Below are positions 38,366 through 47,935 of a DNA stretch of 64,000 nucleotides, one piece after another. The notes below the pieces were generated by a model. The model made no database searches. It was not told the DNA's origin and worked only from the letters and a program-made list of their open reading frames with translations. Each line of letters begins with the position of its first letter. The stretch's first letter is position 1. The stretch lies in contig CAMFGY010000009.1 of the NCBI GenBank assembly GCA_945952065.1, positions 106,547-170,546 of the forward strand, read 5' to 3'. Position numbers and translations under genes: made by a program. This DNA comes from an uncultured Burkholderiales bacterium (GTDB taxonomy: Bacteria > Pseudomonadota > Gammaproteobacteria > Burkholderiales > Burkholderiaceae_C).

Positions 38366-40912
38366 TCAGGCCGTATTGTTTTGGATTGTCAGACCGGGCG
38401 TCTCGGTTCGAGAGATATCTACCGGGATGCTGAAGGCGAACCTGCAGCCCACAATAGCTTCGCCATTGTATAAGTTCTCCGCACGGATCCGGCCTTGGTG
38501 CGACTCCACAATAGACCGGCATAACCCTAAGCCGATGCCCATGCCGTCGGCCTTGGTGGAGAAGAACGCTTCATACATCCGCGCGATCACTTCCTCGGGC
38601 ATGCCTGGACCCATATCGGTAACCGAGAAGTCAATATGGCCGCCCAATTCCGGCGTGTGCTTGGGCACCACGCGCAACTCGATATGGCGGCGCGAGGCCG
38701 GCAGCCCCGCGTTGTCGATGGCCTCGGCTGCGTTCTTCAGCAGATTCATCAAGACCTGTTCGATCAAGATCGGGTCCACCATCAGCTGCGGCAAGCGCTG
38801 CGCCACATAGGTGTGGATGGCCACATTGCGGCGGCGCAACTCAATGCCCGCCAATTCGACCGCGTCTTCGACGATGTCGCTGGCCTGGGCGGCCTCGCGC
38901 TTGGGCTCGCTGCGCTTCACAAAGTTGCGGATGCGATGAATGATTTGGCCGGCGCGTTGCGCCTGCTTGGCGGTTTTTTCCAGCGCGGCGAGCAGATCGT
39001 CTTTTTGGATGGCGTCATTGCGCACCCGCGAGACCATGCCATTGCAGTAATTGGTGATGGCGGTGAGCGGCTGGTTCAGTTCGTGCGCCACGCTGGAGGC
39101 CATCTCGCCCATGGTCATCAGGCGGCTGGTCATTTGAGCGCGCTCGGCCTGCAGCGCGGCTTGCGCTTCGGCGTGACGGCGGGTGGTGATGTCGGTGGCG
39201 ATCAACATCTGAGCGAGCCGGCCATCGGTCCACTGCAAATAGCGGGCGCGCACATCGAACCACATCTCCAAGGACTCCACATACACCTCGCGCGGATCGG
39301 ATCCGGTTTCCGTCAAGGCTTGAGCGGGCAGACCGGAGTAATCGTCCACCTCCTCATCGGGCTCGGCCTCGGCGGCGCGGGCCAGTTGGCTGCCGGAGAG
39401 CAGGGCATGCCCCGCCGGGTCGGCGCCAAACCAGAGTCGATAGCTGCGGTTGGCAAACAGCAGCTCGCCCTGCTGCACCGAGAGCACCGACACCGCGGCG
39501 TCCAAGCCCTCCAGCACCGTGGTGAATCGCTCATGCGAGGCCGAGAGCTGGTCGCGCACCCGCTTGGCCTCGGTGATATTGGTCATCGAGGTCATCCAGC
39601 CGGTTTGCTTGCCCTTGGTGTCCACCAGCGGCGAAATGTAGACGCGGCCATCAAAGGTGGTGCCGTCCTTGCGCAAAATCTTCACTTCAACACCGCCGGC
39701 CGGGCTGCGGCCTTGCAGTTCTTGCTGCAAGAGGCGTGCGTTTTCTTCGATGCGGTCGGGCGGCCAGAAGGGGAAGGGCGGCTTGCGGCCGATCATCTCG
39801 GCTTCAGAAAAACCGGTCATGGCGCAAAAAGCCGGGTTCACATAGGAGATGCGCGACTCCATGTCCATGGCGCGCATGCCGGTCAGCATGGAGTTTTCCA
39901 TGGCGCGGCGGAAATTGGTCTCCGAGGTCAGCGCGTTTTGGATCTGCAGGCGCCGCCGCATGTGCTTCCAAGTGCCCAAGAGCATCCAGACGGTCAAGGT
40001 GGACAGGGCCACCACCATCCAGAACAAGGTGTTGCTGATCAGGCCGATGGAGGTGCGGTAGCCCTCGCCGCGCAAGACCAAGCCGTTCATCGCCGGCGCC
40101 AAGGGCACCTCGTAAAGAATCGAGGCGCGTTTGGCTTTGCGGCCCGGCATTTGGGTGACGGTGCTGGCGAGCACCTGTTCGCTGGGGTTCAGAATCGCCA
40201 CCACATGCCGTGCCGTCACTTCGGATCGCACGTAATACCGCAGCAGCGCCTCGACCGAATACTCCGCGATCAAGACGCCCGAGAAGCCGGTGCGGTCAAT
40301 CAGCGGCACCTGCACCTGGAAGACGGTGGTCGAGTTGTAGTCGTGAAAAGCCGCCGAGTAGGTGGGCTGGCGGCGCTCTTTGGCGGCCAAAAAGGCCAGC
40401 TCCGGCGGGCTGGACTGGTTGGCAATCGGCATGGAGGGGTCCACGCCGTCGGTCTGCATCAGCGCCTCATCTTGAAAGCCGGCGCCGCTGACGCTGGCGC
40501 GCGTCTCGCGGCGGTTGTTGATCCAGCTGACATGGGTGATCTCGGGCCGCTCGCGCGCAAAGCTCTTGGCCTGGGCGCTGAACTCATGGGTGTCTACGGC
40601 GCGGGTGACGATCTCGCGCGCGATGCGCATCAGCTGCTCTTGGTTTTCAATCAAGCGCAGACGGATTTGCTGCTGGGCGATCTCGGTGTCGCGCTTGACG
40701 GCCTCGTCTTCCCGCTCGTTCTCCTCATTTCGCAGATACCAAAAGGCCAGGATGATGGCGGTCAAGAACAGCAGCACCGAGATCAAGGGCCCCAAGGTCG
40801 CAAAGCGGTCTTGGCGCGCAGGCGATTGGCGGCGCCACCAACCGGTGGCCAGTCTTTGGGTGGGAAGCAACAAACGCCGCAGGGCGTTTTTGAGATCAAG
40901 GGCGTTCGGCAT
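38366..40912 (-). CDS. Membrane-bound PAS histidine kinase (DctB/FixL-like)
   Basis: 848 residues from ATG 40912; ATG 40921 and 40960 are alternatives. A first helix lies at about residues 40-60 and a second at about 300-320. These bracket a periplasmic sensor domain of about 240 residues. Then follow two PAS domains (SYVNPAFCAMTGFSEAEMIG; LLFANRSYRLWFG), the HisKA domain with His610 (SSVAHELNQPL) and HATPase (TDMGPGMP, GMGIGLGLCRS). The layout resembles C4-dicarboxylate or related metabolite sensors. The ligand is unknown; the position opposite aceE makes pyruvate or a related acid a reasonable guess. Confidence 0.88.
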   Translation of the reverse strand: MPNALDLKNALRRLLLPTQRLATGWWRRQSPARQDRFATLGPLISVLLFLTAIILAFWYLRNEENEREDEAVKRDTEIAQQQIRLRLIENQEQLMRIAREIVTRAVDTHEFSAQAKSFARERPEITHVSWINNRRETRASVSGAGFQDEALMQTDGVDPSMPIANQSSPPELAFLAAKERRQPTYSAAFHDYNSTTVFQVQVPLIDRTGFSGVLIAEYSVEALLRYYVRSEVTARHVVAILNPSEQVLASTVTQMPGRKAKRASILYEVPLAPAMNGLVLRGEGYRTSIGLISNTLFWMVVALSTLTVWMLLGTWKHMRRRLQIQNALTSETNFRRAMENSMLTGMRAMDMESRISYVNPAFCAMTGFSEAEMIGRKPPFPFWPPDRIEENARLLQQELQGRSPAGGVEVKILRKDGTTFDGRVYISPLVDTKGKQTGWMTSMTNITEAKRVRDQLSASHERFTTVLEGLDAAVSVLSVQQGELLFANRSYRLWFGADPAGHALLSGSQLARAAEAEPDEEVDDYSGLPAQALTETGSDPREVYVESLEMWFDVRARYLQWTDGRLAQMLIATDITTRRHAEAQAALQAERAQMTSRLMTMGEMASSVAHELNQPLTAITNYCNGMVSRVRNDAIQKDDLLAALEKTAKQAQRAGQIIHRIRNFVKRSEPKREAAQASDIVEDAVELAGIELRRRNVAIHTYVAQRLPQLMVDPILIEQVLMNLLKNAAEAIDNAGLPASRRHIELRVVPKHTPELGGHIDFSVTDMGPGMPEEVIARMYEAFFSTKADGMGIGLGLCRSIVESHQGRIRAENLYNGEAIVGCRFAFSIPVDISRTETPGLTIQNNTA

Positions 40913-40968
40913 GCCGCGCATTATCCCGGTGCTGCGGGCATGCTCGGTCGCTGCGCGCACTTGAATAT

Positions 40969-40996
40969 TTCACAATACAAAACGTCTTCGCATAAT
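40969..40996 (+). promoter_or_regulatory. Candidate sigma70 promoter of aceE-aceF-lpdA
   Basis: TTCACA (40969-40974) and CATAAT (40991-40996) with a 16-base spacer, in an AT-rich patch that stands out from the GC-rich surroundings. This would give a leader of about 120 bases before the aceE ATG at 41125. The patch is also the only likely place for the divergent kinase promoter. Confidence 0.5.
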
Positions 40997-41124
40997 TTGA
41001 GAGTGACCGAAACTTGTGCGACACTCGCGCCAACGCTTTTGACGTGACCCTCTCAACCATGGGGTGGTGCTGCTCGTAAGTTTTGCGGCGCTGGCCTGAT
41101 TCAAACCAGATGGAGACAAGCAAG

Positions 41125-43836
41125 ATGTCCGCTCAGCCGCAGTCGTTTCTAGGCGCCGCCGCCAATGACACCGATTCATTGGAAACCAAGGAGTGGCTGG
41201 ACGCGCTGTCCGCCGTCATCGGTGAAGAAGGCAATGAGCGTGCGCACTTTCTGCTCAATCAGCTGATTGACCATGCGCGTCAGGCCGGCATCGACGTGCC
41301 GTTCTCGGCCACCACGCCTTATGTGAACACCATCCCCGCCGACCAAGAGGCCAAGTGCCCCGGCAATATCGAGATCGAAAAGCGTTTGCGCGCCTATATG
41401 CGCTGGAACGCCATGGCCATGGTGGTGCGCGCCAACCGATTGAACCCCGCCGATGGCGGCGACCTGGGCGGCCACATCGGGTCGTTTGCCTCGCTGGCCT
41501 CGATGCTGGGCGCCGGTTTCAACCACTTCTGGCATGCCGAGAATGAAAACCACGGCGGCGACCTGCTCTACATCCAGGGCCACAGCGCGCCCGGCATCTA
41601 TGCCCGCGCTTTCCTGGAAGGGCGCCTGAGCGAAGAGCAACTCGACAGCTTCCGCCAAGAAGTCGATGGCAAGGGCTTGTCCAGCTATCCGCACCCCAAG
41701 CTGATGCCCGAGTTCTGGCAGTTCCCCACGGTCTCGATGGGCTTGGGCCCCTTGATGGCGATCTACCAAGCGCGCTTCCTGAAGTATCTGCATGCGCGCG
41801 GCATTGCCGACACCGCCAACCGCAAGGTCTGGGCCTTCATGGGCGACGGTGAAATGGACGAGCCGGAATCGCTGGGCGCCATCGGCTTGGCGGCGCGCGA
41901 AGGCCTGGACAACCTGGTCTTCGTCATCAACTGCAATCTGCAGCGTCTGGACGGCCCGGTGCGCGGCAATGGCAAGATCATCCAGGAGCTGGAAGGCGAG
42001 TTCCGTGGCAGCGGCTGGAACGTCATCAAGCTGATCTGGGGCAAGGGCTGGGACGAACTGCTGGCCCGCGATAAGAGCGGCAAGTTGAAGCAGCTGATGA
42101 TGGAAACCGTGGACGGTGACTATCAGGCCATGAAGGCCAATGACGGCGCTTTTGTGCGCAAGCATTTCTTCGGCAAGTACCCCGAGACCGCCAAGCTCGT
42201 CGAGCACATGAGCGACGAAGAGATCTTCGAGCTGCGCCGTGGTGGCCACCAGCCCGAGAAGGTGTTTGCCGCCTTCCATGCGGCCCACAACAACACCAGC
42301 AAGCAACCCACGCTGCTGCTCGTCAAGACCGTCAAGGGCTATGGCATGGGCAAGGCCGGTGAGGGCAAGAACACCGTTCACCAGACCAAAAAGCTCAGCG
42401 ACGAAGACATCAAGTACATCCGCGATCGCTTCGGCATCCCCATCCCCGACAGCGAGCTGCCCAAGATCCCGTACTACAAGCCTGCCGACGACACGCCCGA
42501 GATGCGCTATCTGCACGAGCGCCGCAAGGCGCTGGGCGGCTACCTGCCGCAGCGCCGCGTCAAGGCCGAAGAGAGCTTCACCGTGCCGGCGCTGGAGACC
42601 TTCCAGGCCGTGCTGGAGCCCACCGCCGAAGGCCGTGAAATCTCCACCACCCAAGCCTATGTGCGCTTCTTGACCCAGCTGCTGCGCGACAAGCAACTGG
42701 GCCCGCGCGTGGTGCCTATCTTGGTGGACGAAGCCCGCACCTTCGGCATGGAAGGCCTGTTCCGTCAGATCGGCATCTACAACCCCGCCGGCCAGAACTA
42801 CACCCCGGTCGACAAAGACCAGGTGATGTACTACCGCGAGGCCAAGGACGGCCAGATCTTGCAAGAAGGCATCAACGAAGCCGGCGGCATGGCCAGCTGG
42901 ATCGCCGCGGCCACGTCGTACTCGACGAACAACCGCGTGATGATCCCCTTCTATGTGTACTACTCGATGTTCGGCTTCCAGCGCATTGGCGATCTGGCTT
43001 GGGCCGCGGGCGATATGCAGGCGCGCGGCTTCTTGCTGGGCGGCACCTCGGGCCGCACCACGCTGAACGGCGAAGGCTTGCAGCACGAGGACGGCCACAG
43101 CCACATCCTGGCCGGCACCATCCCGAACTGCATCTCTTACGACCCGACCTTCGCGCACGAAGTGGCAGTGATTCTGCACAGCGGCTTGAAGCGCATGGTC
43201 GAGAACCAAGAGAACGTGTACTTCTACATCACGCTGCTGAACGAGAACTATGCGATGCCGGGCCTCAAGACCGGCACCGAAGAGCAGATCCTGAAGGGCA
43301 TGTACCTGCTGGACGAAGCCGCCGCTGACAAAAAACTCACCGTCAACCTGCTCGGCTCCGGCACGATTCTGCGCGAAAGCCAGGCCGCCAAGGCCTTGCT
43401 GGAAGCCGACTGGGGCGTGGGCGCCCATGTGTGGAGCTGCCCGAGCTTCAACGAACTGGCCCGCGAAGGCCAGGACGTGGAGCGCTGGAACCTCTTGCAC
43501 CCCAGCGAGGCGCAGCGCAGCAGCTTTGTGGCGCAGCAACTGAGCCAGACCAGCGGCCCGGTGATCGCTTCGACCGACTACATGAAGAACTACGCCGAAC
43601 AGATCCGCGCCTTTGTGCCGGCCGGCCGTTCCTACAAAGTCTTGGGCACCGATGGCTTTGGCCGTTCGGACTTCCGCTCCAAGCTGCGTGAGCATTTCGA
43701 AATCAACCGCCACTACATCGTCGTCGCTGCGCTGAAGAGCTTGGCCGATGAAGGCAAGATCCCGGCCGCCAAGGTGGCTGAGGCGATTGCCCAGTACGGC
43801 CTGAACGTCAACAAGATCAACCCCCTGTACGCTTGA
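41125..43836 (+). CDS. aceE: Pyruvate dehydrogenase E1 component (homodimeric)
   Basis: 903 residues from ATG 41125 (GGAG 9 bases before; an ATG at 41110 would add five residues). The thiamine diphosphate site GDGEMDEPES ... INCN is present, as are GHIGSFASLA, HRLDGPV-like and late GRTTLNGEGLQH motifs of single-chain AceE. It decarboxylates pyruvate and passes the acetyl unit to the lipoyl arm of E2. Length fits the roughly 890-residue gamma/beta-proteobacterial type. It opens an aceE-aceF-lpdA operon, 20 bases before aceF. Confidence 0.97.
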   Translation: MSAQPQSFLGAAANDTDSLETKEWLDALSAVIGEEGNERAHFLLNQLIDHARQAGIDVPFSATTPYVNTIPADQEAKCPGNIEIEKRLRAYMRWNAMAMVVRANRLNPADGGDLGGHIGSFASLASMLGAGFNHFWHAENENHGGDLLYIQGHSAPGIYARAFLEGRLSEEQLDSFRQEVDGKGLSSYPHPKLMPEFWQFPTVSMGLGPLMAIYQARFLKYLHARGIADTANRKVWAFMGDGEMDEPESLGAIGLAAREGLDNLVFVINCNLQRLDGPVRGNGKIIQELEGEFRGSGWNVIKLIWGKGWDELLARDKSGKLKQLMMETVDGDYQAMKANDGAFVRKHFFGKYPETAKLVEHMSDEEIFELRRGGHQPEKVFAAFHAAHNNTSKQPTLLLVKTVKGYGMGKAGEGKNTVHQTKKLSDEDIKYIRDRFGIPIPDSELPKIPYYKPADDTPEMRYLHERRKALGGYLPQRRVKAEESFTVPALETFQAVLEPTAEGREISTTQAYVRFLTQLLRDKQLGPRVVPILVDEARTFGMEGLFRQIGIYNPAGQNYTPVDKDQVMYYREAKDGQILQEGINEAGGMASWIAAATSYSTNNRVMIPFYVYYSMFGFQRIGDLAWAAGDMQARGFLLGGTSGRTTLNGEGLQHEDGHSHILAGTIPNCISYDPTFAHEVAVILHSGLKRMVENQENVYFYITLLNENYAMPGLKTGTEEQILKGMYLLDEAAADKKLTVNLLGSGTILRESQAAKALLEADWGVGAHVWSCPSFNELAREGQDVERWNLLHPSEAQRSSFVAQQLSQTSGPVIASTDYMKNYAEQIRAFVPAGRSYKVLGTDGFGRSDFRSKLREHFEINRHYIVVAALKSLADEGKIPAAKVAEAIAQYGLNVNKINPLYA

Positions 43837-43856
43837 TCGCAGCCGCGGAGACAGAC

Positions 43857-45530
43857 ATGGCATTGGTAGAAGTCAAGGTTCCCGACATCGGGGATGTGAA
43901 GGATGTGGCCGTCATCGAGTTGATGGTCAAGGTCGGTGACAGCGTGGCGCTGGAGCAAAGCCTGATCACCGTGGAGAGCGACAAAGCCTCGATGGAGATC
44001 CCCAGCTCGGCGGCCGGCGTGGTCAAAGAAATCAAGATCGCCATCGGCGACAAGGTCAATGAAGGCAGCCTGATCCTCCTGTTGGAAGCCGCTGGTGAAG
44101 CGGCAGCTGCGGCGGCCCCTGCGGCAGCGCCTGCTGCCGCCCCTGTCGCAGCACCCGTGGCCACACCGGTCGCGGCGCCTGCGGCGAGCAGCGCCCTGGT
44201 TGAAGTGGTGGTGCCCGATATCGGGGACTTTGATTCAGTCTCGGTGATCGAGGTGTTCGTCAAGGTCGGCGACAGCATCAAGGTCGAGCAAAGCCTGATC
44301 ACGGTGGAGAGCGACAAGGCCTCGATGGAAATCCCGTCCTCGCACGCCGGTGTCATCAAGGAACTCAAGGTCAAGCTCGGCGACAAGGTGGCCAAGGGCA
44401 CGCTGCTGGCATTGGTGGAAAGCAAGTCGGCCGCAGCCGCCGTCGCAGCACCGGCACCGGCAGCTGTTGCGGCCGCTGCACCCGCTGTGGCAGCTGCAGT
44501 TGCCGCAGCTGCGCCGGTCGTGGCTGCCGCTGCACCGGCCGCCGTCGTCCCGGCGCACGACCCCACGGCTTTGAAGACCAAGCTGCCGCACGCTTCGCCC
44601 AGCATTCGCAAGCTGGCGCGCGAGCTGGGTGTGCCGCTGGACGAAGTGAAGGGCACGGGCCCGCATGGCCGCATTCAAGAGATCGACCTGCAAGGTTTCG
44701 TCAAGTCGGTGATGGCTGGTGCGGTGCAGACGCTGGCACAAAAGGCCGCAGCACCGGCCTCAGCAAGCACGGGCGGCGGCGCTTTGCCGGGCCTGTTGCC
44801 CTGGCCCAAGGTGGACTTTGAAAAGTTCGGCGCGGTAGAGCGCAAAGACCTCAGCCGCATCAAGAAGATCAGCGGCGCCAATCTGCACCGCAACTGGGTG
44901 GTCATCCCACATGTGACCAACCACGACGATGCCGACATCACCGAACTCGAAGCCTTCCGTGTTCAAACGAACAAGGAAAACGAGAAGTCCGGCATCAAGG
45001 TCACCATGCTGGCCTTCATGATCAAGGCCGCCGTGGCCGCCTTGAAGAAGTTCCCCGAGTTCAATGCTTCGCTGGAAGGCGAGGGCGATGCGCAAAAGCT
45101 GGTGCTGAAGAAGTACTTCCACATCGGCTTTGCGGCGGACACCCCCAATGGCTTGGTGGTGCCGGTGATCAAAGACGCCGACAAGAAGGGCATCTTCGAG
45201 ATCAGCGCCGAGATGAGCGAGCTGGCCAAGAAGGCGCGCGACGGCAAGCTGGGCCCGGCCGAAATGAGCGGCGGCTGCTTCACCATCTCGTCTTTGGGTG
45301 GCATCGGTGGCCGCTACTTCACCCCCATCATCAATGCGCCGGAAGTGGCCATCATGGGCGTGTGCAAGAGCCAGATCGAGCCCAAGTGGGATGGCAAGGC
45401 CTTCCAGCCGCGCCTGATGCTGCCGCTCTCCTTGAGCTGGGATCACCGCGTCATCGACGGTGCCGCTGCCGCGCGTTTTAACGTGTATTTCGCGTCTTTG
45501 CTGGCGGACTTCCGCCGCATCGTGCTCTGA
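43857..45530 (+). CDS. aceF: Pyruvate dehydrogenase E2, dihydrolipoamide acetyltransferase
   Basis: 557 residues from ATG 43857 (GGAG 6 bases upstream). Two lipoyl domains carry Lys43 and Lys154 in SDKASME, joined by Ala/Pro linkers. Then comes the E1/E3-binding domain (ASPSIRKLARELGVPLDEV) and the acyltransferase domain, with the catalytic His530 in SWDHRVIDG. It forms the complex core and moves acetyl groups to CoA. The sequence after the linkers is intact and normal in length for two-lipoyl enzymes. Confidence 0.96.
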   Translation: MALVEVKVPDIGDVKDVAVIELMVKVGDSVALEQSLITVESDKASMEIPSSAAGVVKEIKIAIGDKVNEGSLILLLEAAGEAAAAAAPAAAPAAAPVAAPVATPVAAPAASSALVEVVVPDIGDFDSVSVIEVFVKVGDSIKVEQSLITVESDKASMEIPSSHAGVIKELKVKLGDKVAKGTLLALVESKSAAAAVAAPAPAAVAAAAPAVAAAVAAAAPVVAAAAPAAVVPAHDPTALKTKLPHASPSIRKLARELGVPLDEVKGTGPHGRIQEIDLQGFVKSVMAGAVQTLAQKAAAPASASTGGGALPGLLPWPKVDFEKFGAVERKDLSRIKKISGANLHRNWVVIPHVTNHDDADITELEAFRVQTNKENEKSGIKVTMLAFMIKAAVAALKKFPEFNASLEGEGDAQKLVLKKYFHIGFAADTPNGLVVPVIKDADKKGIFEISAEMSELAKKARDGKLGPAEMSGGCFTISSLGGIGGRYFTPIINAPEVAIMGVCKSQIEPKWDGKAFQPRLMLPLSLSWDHRVIDGAAAARFNVYFASLLADFRRIVL

Positions 45531-45545
45531 CCGGAGAACCCTGAC

Positions 45546-47393
45546 ATGGCATTGGTTCAAGTACAAGTTCCCGACATCGGCGACTTCAAAGACGTGGCCG
45601 TCATCGAGCTGTTGGTCAAGGTGGGCGACACGGTCAAGCTCGAGCAAAGCCTGGTGACCGTGGAGTCCGACAAGGCTTCGATGGAGATCCCGTCCTCGCA
45701 CGCCGGTGTGGTCAAGGAAGTGAAAGTTGCCCTGGGTGACAAGATCAACCAAGGCACGCTTCTGGTGGTGCTGGAGTCGGACGCTGGGGCTGCTGCTTCT
45801 GCGCCTTCTGCGCCCACACCTGCTGCTGCGCCTGCGCCCGCTGCGGCTGCATCCGCGGCGCCTGCCCCTGCACCGGCAGCGCCGGCCTTCGTGCCCGCTG
45901 CCGGCAGCTACAGCGGCCCGGTGGATTTGGAAGCCGATGTGCTGGTCTTGGGCGCCGGCCCCGGCGGCTATTCGGCCGCCTTCCGCGCGGCCGATCTGGG
46001 TTTGAAGGTCGTCTTGGTCGAGCGTTATGCCACCCTGGGCGGCGTTTGCCTGAATGTGGGTTGCATTCCGTCCAAGGCCTTGCTGCATGTGGCGGCGGTG
46101 ATGGACGAGGTCTCGCACCTGGGCGATTTGGGTGTGGAGTTTGGCGCGCCCAGCCTCAATATCGACAAGCTGCGGGGCCACAAGGAAAAGGTCATTGGCA
46201 AGCTGACGGGGGGTCTGGCCCAGATGGCCAAGATGCGCAAGGTCACGACCGTGCGCGGCTATGGCCACTTCATCGACCCCTTCCATGTCGAAGTGGAAGA
46301 AACCAGCGGCGAAGGCCAGGCCAAGACCGGCGGCAAAAAAGTCGTCCGCTTCAAGCAAGCCATCATTGCGGCCGGCTCGCAAGCGGTGCGTCTGCCTTTC
46401 CTGCCGGACGATGAGCGCATCGTCGACTCCACCGGCGCACTGGCGCTGAAGGGCGTGCCCAAGAAGATGTTGATCATCGGCGGCGGCATCATCGGCCTGG
46501 AAATGGGCACCGTGTATTCGACCCTGGGCGCACGCCTGGATGTGGTCGAGATGATGGACGGCCTGATGCAGGGCGCCGACCGCGACCTGGTCAAGGTCTG
46601 GCAGAAGATGAATGCCAAGCGCTTTGACAACATCATGCTCAAGACCAAGACGGTGGGCGCCAGCGCCACAACCGAAGGCATCAAGGTGCAGTTCGAGGGC
46701 CTGGACGGGACCAAGAGTGAAGGCACTTACGACCTGGTCTTGCAAGCCGTGGGCCGCACGCCCAATGGCAAGAAGATCGCCGCCGACAAGGCCGGTGTGG
46801 CCGTGACCGACCGCGGCTTCATCAATGTGGACGTGCAAATGCGCACCAATGTGCCGCACATCTTCGCCATCGGCGATGTGGTCGGCCAGCCCATGCTGGC
46901 GCACAAGGCGGTGCACGAGGCCCATGTGGCGGCCGAAGTGGCGGCGGGCGCCATCTTGGGTGACGCCAAGCTGGCCAAGAGCCAGTTCGACGCGCGCGTG
47001 ATCCCGAGCGTGGCCTACACCGACCCCGAAGTGGCCTGGGTGGGTCTCACCGAAGACCAAGCCAAGGCCCAAGGCATCAAGGTCAAGAAGGGCTTGTTCC
47101 CCTGGACGGCATCCGGCCGCGCGATTGCCAATGGCCGCGACGAAGGCTTCACCAAGCTGCTGTTTGACGACAGCGAAGAAGCCCACGGCCACGGCAAGAT
47201 CCTCGGCGGCGGCATTGTCGGCACCCATGCCGGCGACATGATCGGCGAGATCGCCCTGGCCATCGAGATGGGCGCCAATGCGGTGGACATCGGCAAGACC
47301 ATCCACCCGCACCCCACGCTGGGCGAAAGCATCGGCATGGCGGCGGAAGTGGCGCACGGCTCTTGCACGGATTTGCCGCCGGCGCGCAAGTAA
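45546..47393 (+). CDS. lpdA: Dihydrolipoamide dehydrogenase (E3) with N-terminal lipoyl domain
   Basis: 615 residues. Residues 1-77 are a lipoyl domain (Lys43 in SDKASME), then an Ala/Pro linker and the E3 flavoprotein: FAD site VLGAGPGGYSAA, redox Cys168/Cys173 (CLNVGC), NAD site IIGGGIIGLEMG, and the C-terminal HPHPT dyad. It reoxidises dihydrolipoyl groups. Lipoyl-E3 fusions are known from several beta-proteobacteria such as Ralstonia and Neisseria. The lipoyl domain is very close to the second one of AceF. It is the last gene of the operon, 15 bases after aceF. Confidence 0.96.
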   Translation: MALVQVQVPDIGDFKDVAVIELLVKVGDTVKLEQSLVTVESDKASMEIPSSHAGVVKEVKVALGDKINQGTLLVVLESDAGAAASAPSAPTPAAAPAPAAAASAAPAPAPAAPAFVPAAGSYSGPVDLEADVLVLGAGPGGYSAAFRAADLGLKVVLVERYATLGGVCLNVGCIPSKALLHVAAVMDEVSHLGDLGVEFGAPSLNIDKLRGHKEKVIGKLTGGLAQMAKMRKVTTVRGYGHFIDPFHVEVEETSGEGQAKTGGKKVVRFKQAIIAAGSQAVRLPFLPDDERIVDSTGALALKGVPKKMLIIGGGIIGLEMGTVYSTLGARLDVVEMMDGLMQGADRDLVKVWQKMNAKRFDNIMLKTKTVGASATTEGIKVQFEGLDGTKSEGTYDLVLQAVGRTPNGKKIAADKAGVAVTDRGFINVDVQMRTNVPHIFAIGDVVGQPMLAHKAVHEAHVAAEVAAGAILGDAKLAKSQFDARVIPSVAYTDPEVAWVGLTEDQAKAQGIKVKKGLFPWTASGRAIANGRDEGFTKLLFDDSEEAHGHGKILGGGIVGTHAGDMIGEIALAIEMGANAVDIGKTIHPHPTLGESIGMAAEVAHGSCTDLPPARK

Positions 47394-47416
47394 GCCAGCC
47401 ACCTAAGCGTGCTGAC

Positions 47417-47446
47417 AAAGCCCGAACGGGCAACGGTTCGGGCTTT
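47417..47446 (+). terminator. Terminator of the pyruvate dehydrogenase operon
   Basis: AAAGCCCGAAC (47417-47427) and GTTCGGGCTTT (47436-47446) form an 11-bp stem with an 8-base loop, 24 bases after the lpdA stop, with TTT at the base of the stem. Confidence 0.8.
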
Positions 47447-47574
47447 GCGCATTCAACACCCCAGCAAGTGACTGAGCGGAGGGCATTGTTGAACCGTCTT
47501 CTCACCGACGGCGTCTGCCAAGATCAGGCCGCGCTGCTGGTATGGTCGAGACGCTGTTGCTCCTCGTTTGCGAT

Positions 47575-47862
47575 TCAGCAAATCAGCGGGCGCAGTTCCT
47601 CTTGCATCATGACTGGTTGAAACTCAATCACGCTGTAGCTTGCTGCGCCAATTTGGACCAGGGGGTCGGCATCGAACACGGCCCGAACTTCGCTGAGGCT
47701 GGCATGGCGTGAGAGCAGAATGCCGCCCGTGCGCGGGACTTTTCGCCCGCCCAGCAACAATTGGCCGTTCGCGTACTGTTGCGCCAAATATTCGCGGTGC
47801 GCGGCGATGTGTTGATCGATTTCGTCCAAAGGGCGCAGGAACTGCATGTCAACCAAAAACAT
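47575..47862 (-). CDS. YciI-like protein
   Basis: 95 residues from the ATG at 47862. It starts MFLVDMQFLRPLDEIDQHI, with the YciI-family pattern of a ferredoxin-like fold, HREYLAQ (conserved His) and GGRKVPRTGGILL. The family binds small ligands and lies in catabolic or stress loci; the exact reaction is unknown. It is divergent from an HxlR regulator 73 bases away, and the palindrome between them suggests joint control. Confidence 0.8.
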   Translation of the reverse strand: MFLVDMQFLRPLDEIDQHIAAHREYLAQQYANGQLLLGGRKVPRTGGILLSRHASLSEVRAVFDADPLVQIGAASYSVIEFQPVMMQEELRPLIC

Positions 47863-47906
47863 GGTCACTCTCGTTTGCAAGTGATGAAACACAGGCCCAC
47901 TTTAAT

Positions 47907-47923
47907 GCTTCTAAAATAGAAGC
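47907..47923. promoter_or_regulatory. Perfect 7-3-7 palindrome between the YciI and HxlR genes
   Basis: GCTTCTA (47907-47913), AAA, TAGAAGC (47917-47923), ending 12 bases before the hxlR-type ATG. It includes a TAAAAT that could serve as its own -10. It is a likely binding site of the adjacent HxlR protein, giving autorepression and control of the YciI gene. Confidence 0.65.
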
Positions 47924-47935
47924 GCAAGATCCAAT

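Noticed and set aside
38636..41047. 803-residue plus-strand ORF opposite the PAS kinase
   Set aside because: Antisense to the kinase; no domain.
41176..43863. 895-residue ORF on the minus strand opposite aceE
   Set aside because: Antisense shadow. GC-rich codon bias opens long frames opposite real genes; the plus strand codes a clear AceE and this frame has no recognisable domain.
44760..47402. 880-residue ORF opposite aceF and lpdA
   Set aside because: Low-complexity His/Gly/Ala-rich product typical of an antisense frame of the lipoyl and E3 domains.
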